Source: Bradyrhizobium sp. Ai1a-2 (GTDB lineage: Bacteria > Pseudomonadota > Alphaproteobacteria > Rhizobiales > Xanthobacteraceae). From it: a stretch of 64,000 nt of DNA. The notes below the pieces were generated by a model. The model ran no database searches. It worked only from the letters and a program-made list of their open reading frames with translations, and was not told the DNA's origin. Position 1 is the stretch's first letter. Each line of letters opens with the position of its first letter. The position numbers were made by a program, and so were the translations under genes. The stretch covers positions 62,001 through 126,000 of the forward strand of contig NZ_AUEZ01000015.1 in assembly GCF_000426245.1 (NCBI RefSeq). The letters run 5' to 3'. Below are positions 9,524-17,498 of this stretch, one piece after another.

Positions 9524-10546
9524 TCACGCGGGCGCCGTGACTTCGCCGGAGGTCTCTACATTGAGGATGACCTTCCCTTTCACCGGTGATCGTCGTTGGC
9601 CTTCCAACATCAGGTGGGCGTCTCGCGCACCGGCAAAAGGAAGAACTGCGCCGACGCAGGTCTTCAGTTCACCGCGATCAATGAGATCGGCAATTTCGCG
9701 CAGACGCTCGGTGGTCACTTCCACCAGGAAGAAGGCCGCAGTGGCCCCGTGGTGCTTTGCAAGGGCTTGATCAGGCGGGGATACGGCGGAGATCAGCTTG
9801 CCACCGGGGCGAAGACCCTGAAAAGAACGCGTTTGCGTTTCGCCTCCGACGAGGTCCAGTACCGCGTCCGCGTCCTTCACCTCTTCCTCGAAGCGTTGCG
9901 TATGATAGTCCAATACCGTGTCGGCACCGAGGGACCGCACGTACTCGATGTCTTTGGTCCCCGCCGTCGCTATTGAACGAAGGCGAGCGCGACGAGCCAG
10001 TTGAACCGCATAGGCTCCGACGCTTCCCGCAGCGCCTTGAATAACGACCGTCTGCCCGGCTTCGAGGCGAGCGTGGTCGAACAGGGCTTGCCACGCCGTG
10101 ACTGCAACGACGGGAACGGAAGCCGCTTCGGCATAGCTCAGCGAGGTTGGTTTCCTCGCGAGCATCCCGGCAGAGGCTACGGCGTATTCTGCGTAAGCGC
10201 CAAGGAATTGGGTGTTGGTCACTCCGAAGACCTGATCTCCGACAGCGATGTCGGAAATGCCCGATCCCACGGCCGCGATTGTTCCTGACAAATCAGAGCC
10301 GAGCGTAAGAGGAAGAGGCTGCGGCAACGCGCTCTTGCCGGCCCTGATCCAGCCGTCCCAGGGACCGACTCCTGCTGCGTGAACATCGACAAGAACCTCG
10401 CCCGGACCAGGATCTGGCCTGGGAACCCGTTCCAACATCATCACTTCCGGCGGTCCGAATTTGTGTACTCGCCATGCCAACATGGAAGAGCGAGCAGGAC
10501 CTTGGGACACATCGCCGACGTGGGTACTTGTCATGTTGGTCTCCAT
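9524..10546 (-). CDS. Zinc-independent quinone oxidoreductase (MDR/NADPH-dependent alcohol dehydrogenase family)
   Basis: 340 residues from ATG 10546; ATG at residue 5 or 22 are alternative starts. Groes-like N-terminal domain with GPGEVLVDVHAAGVGPWD, then LGSDLSGTIAAVG. The nucleotide-binding motif QGAAGSVGAYAVQLA lies near residue 170. No structural or catalytic zinc cysteines are present, so it groups with quinone reductases (QOR). It is the last gene of the minus-strand series running from the alpha/beta hydrolase. It is a distant paralogue of the tandem pair at 15379 and 16490. Confidence 0.87.
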   Translation of the reverse strand: METNMTSTHVGDVSQGPARSSMLAWRVHKFGPPEVMMLERVPRPDPGPGEVLVDVHAAGVGPWDGWIRAGKSALPQPLPLTLGSDLSGTIAAVGSGISDIAVGDQVFGVTNTQFLGAYAEYAVASAGMLARKPTSLSYAEAASVPVVAVTAWQALFDHARLEAGQTVVIQGAAGSVGAYAVQLARRARLRSIATAGTKDIEYVRSLGADTVLDYHTQRFEEEVKDADAVLDLVGGETQTRSFQGLRPGGKLISAVSPPDQALAKHHGATAAFFLVEVTTERLREIADLIDRGELKTCVGAVLPFAGARDAHLMLEGQRRSPVKGKVILNVETSGEVTAPA

Positions 10547-10629
10547 ACTAATTGCGGGTCAGATTCCGCTATTCACCGTCTCAAGCTCCTGCGCACCTCC
10601 AGCCGCACTTCAGCCGCCGCTAACAAGTG

Positions 10630-11892
10630 CTACTCGGTGTGGGCAAGTCCGGTTAATCGCGCATAGCCGCCAACGATGTCAGCGAGTTCTGCAGACGTAA
10701 TCACATCTTCCAGGCGGTTGAAGCCGTTTGGTGCGCGCTCGGCCACCAGATCCAGCACGCGCTCAGGACCGCCTCTACGATTGTTGCGCACAACTTCGGC
10801 AGTTTTGGGCAATCTCTCGGCCTCATAGGCGCTGAGCGCCGCCTCAGGTGCCATTTCGGACAAGAGCCTCGCCAGGCATCTCGCATCGAGAATGGCTTGG
10901 GCTGAGCCGTTCGAGCCGGTCGGATACATGGGATGTGCCGCATCGCCTAGCAACGTCACGCGCCCTTGACTCCACCAGGGAAGCGGATCGCGATCGCACT
11001 CCGGGTACTCAAAAAACTGCGGCGTGGCCCGGATCAGCGCCTCGACATCGAGAAAGGGTAGCCGCAGGCGCTTCGCGAACGGTAGCACCTCCTCAAGCTT
11101 GCCGGGGCGAGACCAGTTTTCACGTCGGGGCGGCGGCGATGCGCCGTTCGCCACCTTCCCGTTCATCACCCAGTTGGTCAGCCGCGTTCCCGCCGATCCG
11201 CCCTCGGCGATCGGATAGACAGTCAGCTTGGCCATCGAGTCGGCGGCGATCAGCATGACATTGCCGCCCTCGAAAACCGGCCAATCCACTGCTCCTCGCC
11301 ACAGCTGACTGCCTTGCCAGCGGATGCCGCCGTCCGCAGGATGCAGCAGGGCCCGCAGTACCGAGTGGATGCCGTCAGCACCTGCCAGCACATCGCCACG
11401 CTCTTCCACTTCGGCGCCATCGGCCAGCGTGAACCGCGCCGTGACGCCGTCGCTGCCCTGAGTAAAACTCTGCAGCCGATGACCGTTGCGCAAGCTGCCG
11501 GCCGGCAAGCGCGCCTGCGTCGCTCGCCAAAGAACGCCGTGCAACCTGCCACGATGGATTGAAAGCTGAGGCATATCGTGCCCGCCCCAGAGGCCGCACT
11601 CGCCAGCCCATATCTGTTGTCCGAGGTGATTCACATACCGCAGTTCGCGCGTGCGGATGGCGATATCGTCGAGCTCCCCCAACAAGCCGAGCGACATGAG
11701 AACGCGGGCGCTGTGCGGAAGGATATTTATGCCCACCTCGAAGACGGTGCAGGGAACGCCGAGCTGATGCAGCGACAATGCCAGCGTTAGTCCGCCGATT
11801 CCTCCTCCCGCAATAAGAACGCGCCGGTTGAGAGATCCATCTTGGCCCTTATTTTGCGGGCTGCCGGTCGATGGCTCATGATTCTTGTTCAT
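10630..11892 (-). CDS. FAD-dependent aromatic-type monooxygenase (UbiH/PHBH-like group A flavoprotein)
   Basis: 420 residues from ATG 11892. Three motifs of group A flavin hydroxylases are clear: GGGIGGLTLALSLHQLG at 29-45 (FAD ADP-binding), GADGIHSVLR (the DG motif contacting FAD and NADPH), and VTLLGDAAHPMYPTGSNG (the GD motif). The C-terminal LARLLSEMAPEAALSAYEAE helix is typical of salicylate and 6-hydroxynicotinate type monooxygenases. The substrate cannot be assigned. It starts with the same MNKN as the cytochrome upstream and has a duplicated leader (see 11893). Confidence 0.88.
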   Translation of the reverse strand: MNKNHEPSTGSPQNKGQDGSLNRRVLIAGGGIGGLTLALSLHQLGVPCTVFEVGINILPHSARVLMSLGLLGELDDIAIRTRELRYVNHLGQQIWAGECGLWGGHDMPQLSIHRGRLHGVLWRATQARLPAGSLRNGHRLQSFTQGSDGVTARFTLADGAEVEERGDVLAGADGIHSVLRALLHPADGGIRWQGSQLWRGAVDWPVFEGGNVMLIAADSMAKLTVYPIAEGGSAGTRLTNWVMNGKVANGASPPPRRENWSRPGKLEEVLPFAKRLRLPFLDVEALIRATPQFFEYPECDRDPLPWWSQGRVTLLGDAAHPMYPTGSNGSAQAILDARCLARLLSEMAPEAALSAYEAERLPKTAEVVRNNRRGGPERVLDLVAERAPNGFNRLEDVITSAELADIVGGYARLTGLAHTE

Positions 11893-12049
11893 CGGATCGT
11901 CTTTCGTTACGGGATTTACTGAGCTGTTGCAGCGCCGCCCGTGTCTCCGGGAAGCAGCAATTCGATTGCCCGCACTGACATCTGATTTAATCGCGGCCAG
12001 GCATCCGTGATGGCGCCCGCATTGAGGGTGCCGAAGTGTGCTCCCTTCT
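11893..12049. repeat. Duplicated leader, copy 2 (upstream of the monooxygenase)
   Basis: On the minus strand this gap repeats, base for base over ~120 positions with scattered changes, the stretch from 12732 to 12596. Shared pieces include CAGATGTCA, GCAATCGA(A/G)TTGCT and AAAGACGATCCGATG/AAAGACGATGCCGATG just before each start codon. The far end resembles the last codons of the alpha/beta hydrolase gene. Both copies would translate to RLNQMSxxAIELLL, so the original may have been coding. It separates the cytochrome stop from the monooxygenase start. Confidence 0.75.
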
Positions 12050-12604
12050 TTATTGCGCGGCGGGCGGACGTAGCGACAGCACGAAGATCGAGGTTTTCTC
12101 GTCAGGCCCGAACGGGCCGGGCACCTTGTGACTCACCGGCTTGAGACTCATTAGATAATCCGCGATCGCTTCAGCATCTTGCTTTGTGAGCTTTGAAAAG
12201 GCCTGCCACGGCATGATGGTTGCAAGTCTGCGCCCGTCCGGGCGCGTGCCTGTCTGAAACGCCGCGATGATCTGGTCCTTGGTCCAGTTGCCAAGACCGG
12301 TCTCCTTATCCGGCGTAAGGTTCGGCCCAACGAAAACGCCCACTTTCAGGATATCGAATCCGACATCCGAACCGCCCAGATAGCGCGCCGCGTCCGACTT
12401 TCCGCGGAGAGAGCCCGGCGTGTGGCAGTCATTGCAGCCGCCGAGTTCGACAAGGTATTTACCGCGTGCAAGCTGCGCAGTCGAAGCCGAGGCTGACTCG
12501 GCTGAGCCGTTCCAGCCCATCGCGGCGGCGGCGATGACGCACGTGAGGAAGGCGGCAGGAGATCGTGTTTTCGGCTTCAAGGCTTGATTCTTGTTCATCG
12601 GCAT
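12050..12604 (-). CDS. Small exported monohaem cytochrome c
   Basis: 184 residues from ATG 12604 (ATG 12598 also possible); the frame is open up to 12757, but that part is a duplicated leader. Residues 10-40 form a signal peptide ending near SAESASA. One haem motif, CNDCH at 57-61, is followed by GPNLTPDKETGLGNW and a C-terminal SKLTKQDAEAIADYLMSL helix, the usual class I cytochrome c layout of dehydrogenase-associated cytochromes. It sits between hydrolase and monooxygenase genes, all on one strand. It probably takes electrons from a periplasmic step, which is not identified here. Confidence 0.85.
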   Translation of the reverse strand: MPMNKNQALKPKTRSPAAFLTCVIAAAAMGWNGSAESASASTAQLARGKYLVELGGCNDCHTPGSLRGKSDAARYLGGSDVGFDILKVGVFVGPNLTPDKETGLGNWTKDQIIAAFQTGTRPDGRRLATIMPWQAFSKLTKQDAEAIADYLMSLKPVSHKVPGPFGPDEKTSIFVLSLRPPAAQ

Positions 12605-12732
12605 CGTCTTTCGGGAAAGGATTTGTTGAGCCGTTGTGGCTCGGCCGCCGGCTGAGTGTCGCGCAAGGAGCAACTCGATTGCCGACATTGACATCTGGTT
12701 TAGTCGCGACCGGCCTCTATGATGGCCCTCGC
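12596..12732. repeat. Duplicated leader, copy 1 (upstream of the cytochrome, overlapping the hydrolase 3' end)
   Basis: Homologous to 11893-12022. It covers the last ~11 codons of the alpha/beta hydrolase, its stop, and the cytochrome leader through the start codon. The arrangement suggests that a segment carrying a hydrolase 3' end plus leader was copied, so each downstream gene begins with the same upstream sequence. Confidence 0.75.
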
Positions 12733-13425
12733 TATCCGATCCGGATGCGTGAAGCATATTTCATGAGACCCCGGAATCTGGATGAGGCGGAAAAGTCCAA
12801 GCTTCTCCGAAAGCCTCGGATGCCACGGATGGCTATGCGAGCCCGCTATATCCTCGGTGCAGTTGATATAGGACTTGCCAACGTCCATGTCGGCCGGATT
12901 GTCGGATAGACAGATCTTGTCCCTGAAGGTTTGCATCGGGTGCGGATTGAGCATGTTGTAGGCTATTTGCGCTGTCTCAAGGTCGCCATCATTGATGAAA
13001 GCTTCATGCCAGAGCGGGAACGGCAACAGGATCGAACCATCATTCCGTTCTGCTGCGAGGGCCTCTATCGCGGCGACATGATGTGGTGCAGTCATATCGA
13101 GGAGGGACTCTCCGTCATTGGGAACAAAGGCGTTCCAATAGACCAGGCGCCGGATGCGGCGTAGAACGCGATCGGCCACTCCCGTAATCACCATTCCACC
13201 GTAGCTGTGCCCGACGAGTATTGCGTCCTCGGTGCCGGTTTCTTCCAGATATTCGACGATCGAATCTATGGCTTCTGACAAGCCGACTGTTTTCGAGTCA
13301 CCCGGCCGATTGCCTTTTATTGTAGGGGTGTGGACATCATGTCCCATCGCCTGAATGTGGGAAGCCACAAGCAGGAGTTCGGCACCTGTGTGCCAAGCGC
13401 CATGTACAAGCACGTAGTTCGCCAT
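12700..13425 (-). CDS. Alpha/beta-fold hydrolase (EstC/hydroxynitrile lyase-like esterase group)
   Basis: 241 residues from ATG 13425. It starts MANYVLVHGAWH with the oxyanion-hole HGAWH at 8-12. The nucleophile Ser74 is in GHSYGG and the probable catalytic histidine is His221 in GSHEICFTHP, close to the C-terminus. The compact form and motif spacing match the plant methylesterase/hydroxynitrile lyase branch and bacterial EstC-like esterases. It is first in the minus-strand series and follows a promoter with the MocR-type operator at 13630. The ester substrate is unknown. Confidence 0.87.
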   Translation of the reverse strand: MANYVLVHGAWHTGAELLLVASHIQAMGHDVHTPTIKGNRPGDSKTVGLSEAIDSIVEYLEETGTEDAILVGHSYGGMVITGVADRVLRRIRRLVYWNAFVPNDGESLLDMTAPHHVAAIEALAAERNDGSILLPFPLWHEAFINDGDLETAQIAYNMLNPHPMQTFRDKICLSDNPADMDVGKSYINCTEDIAGSHSHPWHPRLSEKLGLFRLIQIPGSHEICFTHPDRIARAIIEAGRD

Positions 13426-13629
13426 GCACTTTGCCTTTGTTCACGATCAATACTTGTCGCACGCCACACCCGTGTAGGGTGCAGTTGCGATCGGACTGAC
13501 CGAAAGCGAAACGATTGCGGACCGGAGGCGGATACGCAGAAGATGTTGCCACAGTGTCCTGCACCGGTGACGGTGGATCCGCGTCAACCGGCGCTACCGA
13601 TTAGAGGTAGGGGGTAGCCTGATCAGCAA

Positions 13630-13661
13630 CAGTACCAAGATTGGCAACTCTCAATGTACCA
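13630..13661 (-). promoter_or_regulatory. Probable MocR operator 1 (TGGTAC-N18-TGGTAC), upstream of the hydrolase series
   Basis: Read on the minus strand, two TGGTAC half-sites start exactly 24 bp apart and are followed by TG. The inner part (TTGCCAATCT) matches the sites at 15108 and 18596. Conserved flanking sequence (CTGATCAGGC, then ATCGGTAGCGCCGG) extends toward the hydrolase start 205 bases away. Direct-repeat operators are usual for MocR regulators, and the mocR gene is adjacent. Confidence 0.65.
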
Positions 13662-13696
13662 TCGAGAGACTTCGCATTGACGTTCATTGCGCAGTG

Positions 13697-15100
13697 CTAT
13701 CGCGCCAATTCCAATAGCCGACTACAGTCCGCCGGCAGCCGCCGTTCATTGAGGTTGGTCACGCCGAGCAGCAATCCTTGCTGCCGGGGAGGCTGCATGT
13801 ACCACTGCGACAGGGGAGCCGGGGCCAAGCCGACCTGTAGGGCGCGCGAAGCGATGTCCACGTCTGACACAGACTCGGGAAGCAAGAGAACCACTGCCAG
13901 ACCGGCGCTTGCTTGCACCTTTATCGAGTCTGACGCCATCTCTCCCAGGCAACGAAGCAAGGTTTCCCGTCGGGCGGCGTAAAGCCGCTTCATGCGGCGC
14001 AGATGGCGAATGTAGTGCCCTTCGCGCAGGAATTCCGCCACAGCGCGCTGGATGGCCGCAGCCGGCGCTGGCGCCAGGCTAGCCGCGAGTTCACCGAACG
14101 GATGAGTCAGTTCCTGCGGCACGACCATGAAACCCAGGCGCAGCGCCGGACTGATCGTCTTGCTGAAACTGCCGATGTGCAGCACCCGTCCTCCATGATC
14201 GAGAGATGCAAGAGCCGGAGCCGCCCGTCCTTGCAGCTGCAGTTCGCTGAGGTAATCGTCCTCGATGATCCAGGCGGCGTTCCGCCGAGCCCAGGCGATC
14301 AGTGCTAGCCGCCGCGGCAGCGACATCGTCATGCCGAGCGGCGCCTGCTGGCCCGGTGTTACAACTGCCAGTGCCGCTCCACTGGCGGTCTGGACACCAG
14401 CGGCGACATCAAGTCCTTCTGCATCGACCGGGACGGCTGTCACAGGCACGCCGGCCAGACCGAGCGCGGTGCGCGTGAGCGGGAAGCCTGGATCCTCGAT
14501 CCAGGCTCCCATCCTTCCAAGCTGAAGCCCTCGGATCGCCAGACCGAGTGCACCAGAGAATCCGCCCGTTACGAGCACCTGAGAGGGGCTGCACCGAATG
14601 CCGCGGGCCAGCCCCAAGTAAGCCGCGATTTCCTTTCGCAACTCCGGATCGCCACGCGGATCCGGATATGTCACCGGTGCTGCTGCGGCCCGCCGGCTCT
14701 CACGCATCAGGATGCGTGACCACAGCTTGAACGGAAAGGCGTCTTGAGAGGGTACGCCCATCTGAAATGGCCGTGGTGCGCTTCCGAACTCATAAAAGAG
14801 GTCCGGCAGAAGCGGGGCCTCCTGCGATCGGTCGGGCATCGAGGATCGGGACGGCCGCTCGGCCACACGAGTTCCAGCTGGCCCGAGGCCGATCGCGAAT
14901 TGCTCCGCGATGAGACGTTCGTAGGCCACACGCACGGTGCCGCGCGAGACCCCAAGCTGAGCGGCCAGATCGCGCCAGGAGGGCAACCGCGCGCCCGAGG
15001 CGAGCCGCCCGTTCTCGATGCCCTCTCGGATCGCCGAATAAATCTGCGCAGCCAGCGGAGTCCTTCTGGCACGATCGAGTTGGATGGGGAGGGCAGCCAT
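13697..15100 (-). CDS. MocR-type regulator (GntR winged helix fused to class I aminotransferase fold)
   Basis: 467 residues from ATG 15100. Residues ~10-75 are a GntR winged helix: TPLAAQIYSAIREGIENGRL, LPSWRDLAAQLGVSRGTVR, then VAYERLIAEQF. A PdxR/GabR-type aminotransferase domain follows with the PLP lysine at Lys314 in GSFSKTISPALRLG. It therefore probably senses a PLP-reactive amine or PLP itself. It is divergent from the oxidoreductase pair. A direct-repeat site begins 7 bases before its start codon, so autoregulation is likely. Two further copies of that site flank the cluster. It is probably the master switch of this region. Confidence 0.92.
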   Translation of the reverse strand: MAALPIQLDRARRTPLAAQIYSAIREGIENGRLASGARLPSWRDLAAQLGVSRGTVRVAYERLIAEQFAIGLGPAGTRVAERPSRSSMPDRSQEAPLLPDLFYEFGSAPRPFQMGVPSQDAFPFKLWSRILMRESRRAAAAPVTYPDPRGDPELRKEIAAYLGLARGIRCSPSQVLVTGGFSGALGLAIRGLQLGRMGAWIEDPGFPLTRTALGLAGVPVTAVPVDAEGLDVAAGVQTASGAALAVVTPGQQAPLGMTMSLPRRLALIAWARRNAAWIIEDDYLSELQLQGRAAPALASLDHGGRVLHIGSFSKTISPALRLGFMVVPQELTHPFGELAASLAPAPAAAIQRAVAEFLREGHYIRHLRRMKRLYAARRETLLRCLGEMASDSIKVQASAGLAVVLLLPESVSDVDIASRALQVGLAPAPLSQWYMQPPRQQGLLLGVTNLNERRLPADCSRLLELAR

Positions 15101-15107
15101 CGCGCGA

Positions 15108-15139
15108 TGGTACAGTCAAAATTGGCGATCTTGGTACTG
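15108..15139. promoter_or_regulatory. Probable MocR operator 2 (TGGTAC-N18-TGGTAC) between mocR and the oxidoreductases
   Basis: TGGTAC at 15108 and at 15132, exactly 24 bp apart, both in the plus orientation. The site begins 7 bases from the mocR start codon and lies 240 bases before the first quinone oxidoreductase. The sequence after it (TGATCAGGCGCAGCTCATCT, then ATTCGCTAGCACCGGAGTGG) recurs near the sites at 13630 and 18596, so the whole promoter is shared and not only the operator. Confidence 0.7.
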
Positions 15140-15282
15140 TTTTATGATCAGGCGCAGCTCATCTATTCGCTAGCACCGGAGTGGTCCCGATCCATCAGGC
15201 TTGGTGGGAGCCGCTGCCCTGCACCGAGCAGTTCGGTAAGCGCGGTCACCAATGGCGAAGCGCTGTTCCACCTTCGCTTTCG

Positions 15283-16393
15283 GAAGCTACCCATGGCCCC
15301 GGGCATGAGATGTCGAACCGACTTTCCAACGCTGCAATATTTCCAGCAAAGAGACAAATGACCGAGGAGAAAATTACCATGAAGGCAATCGTGGTAACGG
15401 ACCAGGCTGAGGGAACAGCCGGGATGAAGTTGGTGGAGCGCCGCGAGCCGCAGGCAGCGATAAACGACGTCGTCGTTCAGGTTCATGCGTCGGGATTCAC
15501 CTGGGATGAGTTGACGTGGCCCTCGACCTGGACCGATCGCCTCGGCCGTGACCGGACGCCGGTGATTCCCGGGCAAGAGCTGGCCGGAGTGGTCACCGCT
15601 CTCGGCTATGGCACGAGGGGGCTGTCGGTGGGACAGCGGGTGTTTGGCCTCACGGACTCGTATCGCGGCGGCACGCTGGCCGAGTACGTGGCCGTCGAGG
15701 CACGCAATCTCGCGCCGCTGCCGGGCGATGTCGACTTCACAGTGGGCGCGAGCGTGGCGATGCCGGGCCTGACCGCGTGGCAGGGGCTGTTCGAGCACGG
15801 CCGCCTTCAGGCGGGGCAGAGCGTCCTCGTGCACGGCGCGGCCGGTGCAGTCGGTTCGATGGTGACACAACTCGCACGAAAGTTCGGCGCCTACGTCATC
15901 GGCACCGGACGCGCTGCCCACCGTCAGACGGCGATCGACTTCGGCGCGCAGGAATTCGTCGACCTCGAGAACGACGCCATGGAAGACGTCGGCGGAGTCG
16001 ATCTGGTTTTCGATGTCTTCGGCGGAGACATCGCGAAGCGGTCCGCGGGCCTGATTCGAGCCGGAGGAACGCTGGTGACCATCGCCGGCCCGACCGAGGC
16101 ACGGCCCGCCGACGGTCTGGCGGTCGATTTCGTTGTCGTGTCCGATCGCGCCCAACTGAGTGAGATCATCCAGCGAGTGCGAGACGGACGGCTGCGGACG
16201 AACATCGGCAACGTCTCGACCCTCGACGATGCCGTCGCCGCCTTCAACCCGACCGAGCGGATCAAGGCCAAGCGGATCAAGGGGAAGACGATCATCCGCG
16301 TTCGTCCGTGAGCGACACGCGCTCATCGATGCGCGCGGCCAGCCGGAGCTGTCCAGATCGGCCGACTGCGTCCTATCAGCCCGGGCAACCCGG
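15283..16393 (+). repeat. Tandem duplication unit 1
   Basis: Unit of ~1.1 kb covering the leader, the quinone oxidoreductase and its trailer. The next unit (16394-17490) repeats it with about nine in ten bases the same by eye, including non-coding stretches GGCATGAGATGTCGAAC, AGCAAAGAGACAAATGAC and the trailer CTATCAGCCC. Conservation of the non-coding part shows a fairly recent duplication. Confidence 0.85.
15379..16311 (+). CDS. NADP-dependent quinone oxidoreductase, tandem copy 1
   Basis: 310 residues from ATG 15379, with GAGGAGA nine bases upstream; ATG 15358 is a weaker in-frame alternative. Start MKAIVVTDQAEGTAGMKLVE is followed by a GroES-like domain and GQELAGVVTALGYG. The Rossmann motif HGAAGAVGSMVTQLARKFGA lies near residue 153. 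There are no zinc ligands, so it is a QOR-type MDR enzyme reducing quinones or enones with NADPH. Compared with copy 2 it carries a short repeat in the C-terminus (ERIKAKRIKGK against ERRKGK), a five-residue slip. It follows MocR operator 2. Confidence 0.88.
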   Translation: MKAIVVTDQAEGTAGMKLVERREPQAAINDVVVQVHASGFTWDELTWPSTWTDRLGRDRTPVIPGQELAGVVTALGYGTRGLSVGQRVFGLTDSYRGGTLAEYVAVEARNLAPLPGDVDFTVGASVAMPGLTAWQGLFEHGRLQAGQSVLVHGAAGAVGSMVTQLARKFGAYVIGTGRAAHRQTAIDFGAQEFVDLENDAMEDVGGVDLVFDVFGGDIAKRSAGLIRAGGTLVTIAGPTEARPADGLAVDFVVVSDRAQLSEIIQRVRDGRLRTNIGNVSTLDDAVAAFNPTERIKAKRIKGKTIIRVRP

Positions 16394-17490
16394 GAAACTA
16401 CCTATGGCCCCTGGCATGAGATGTCGAACGGGCTCTCTATCGCTGGAACATATCCAGCAAAGAGACAAATGACTGAGGAGAAAACTATCATGAAGGCAAT
16501 CGTCGTAACGGACCAGGCGGCCGGAACGGCCGGGATGAAGCTGGTGAAGCGGCCCGAGCCGCAGGCGGCGATAAACGACGTCATCGTTCAGGTTCATGCG
16601 TCGGGATTCGTCCCGACTGAGCTGGCGTGGCCCTCGACCTGGACCGATCGCCTCGACCGTGACCGAACACCCTCGATCCCTGGGCACGAGCTGGCCGGAG
16701 TAGTCACCGCTCTCGGCTACGGCACGACGGGGCTGTCGGTGGGACAGCGAGTGTTCGGCCTCGCCGACTGGTATCGCGACGGCACGCTGGCGGAGTATGT
16801 AGCCATGGAGGCACGTAACCTCGCGCCGCTTCCGGGCGACGTCGATTTCACGGTGGGCGCGAGTCTGCCAATCTCGGGCCTCACCGCGTGGCAGGGACTG
16901 TTGCAGCACGGCCGCCTTCAGGCGGGGCACAGCGTCCTCGTGCACGGCGCGGCTGGCGCAGTCGGTTCGATGGTGACCCAGCTCGCACGAGAGTTCGGCG
17001 CCTATGTCATCGGCACCGGACGCGCCGCCGACCGTCAGACGGCGCTCGACTTCGGCGCGAAGGAGTTCGTTGACCTCGACAACGACGCCTTGGAAGACGT
17101 CGGCGGAGTCGATCTGGTGTTCGATGTCATCGGCGGCGACATCGGGAAGCGGTCCGCAGGCCTGATTCGAGCCGGAGGAACGCTGGTGTCCATCGTCGGG
17201 CCGGCTGAGGCACGGCCCGCCGACGGCCTCGCGGTCGACTTCGTCGTCGAGCCCGATCGTGCCCAACTGAGTGAGATCGTCCAGCGGGTGCGGGACGGAC
17301 GACTGCGGACGAACATCGGCGACGTCTCGACCCTCGACGATGCCGTCGCCGCCTTAAACCCGACCGAGCGACGCAAGGGGAAGACAATCATACGCGTTCG
17401 TCCCTGAGCGACGCACGCCCATTGATGCACGCAGCCGGCCGGCGCTGTCCAGGACGGGCGGCTGCTTCCTATCAGCCCCCAGCCACCGAG
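16394..17490 (+). repeat. Tandem duplication unit 2
   Basis: Second copy of the unit described at 15283. It ends just before the RES-domain gene, whose ribosome site GAGAGG lies at the junction. Confidence 0.85.
16490..17407 (+). CDS. NADP-dependent quinone oxidoreductase, tandem copy 2
   Basis: 305 residues from ATG 16490, preceded by TGAGGAGAA. It is nearly identical to copy 1 through both domains: HGAAGAVGSMVTQLAREFGA, then GTGRAADRQTALDFGAKEF. Differences cluster near the substrate face: FVPTELAWPS here against FTWDELTWPS in copy 1, LPISGLTAWQGLLQHG against VAMPGLTAWQGLFEHG, and a different loop after VFGL. That pattern would fit drift toward a different substrate, but with no test it remains inference. 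It probably shares the transcript of copy 1. Confidence 0.88.
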   Translation: MKAIVVTDQAAGTAGMKLVKRPEPQAAINDVIVQVHASGFVPTELAWPSTWTDRLDRDRTPSIPGHELAGVVTALGYGTTGLSVGQRVFGLADWYRDGTLAEYVAMEARNLAPLPGDVDFTVGASLPISGLTAWQGLLQHGRLQAGHSVLVHGAAGAVGSMVTQLAREFGAYVIGTGRAADRQTALDFGAKEFVDLDNDALEDVGGVDLVFDVIGGDIGKRSAGLIRAGGTLVSIVGPAEARPADGLAVDFVVEPDRAQLSEIVQRVRDGRLRTNIGDVSTLDDAVAALNPTERRKGKTIIRVRP

Positions 17491-17498
17491 AGGCATGC

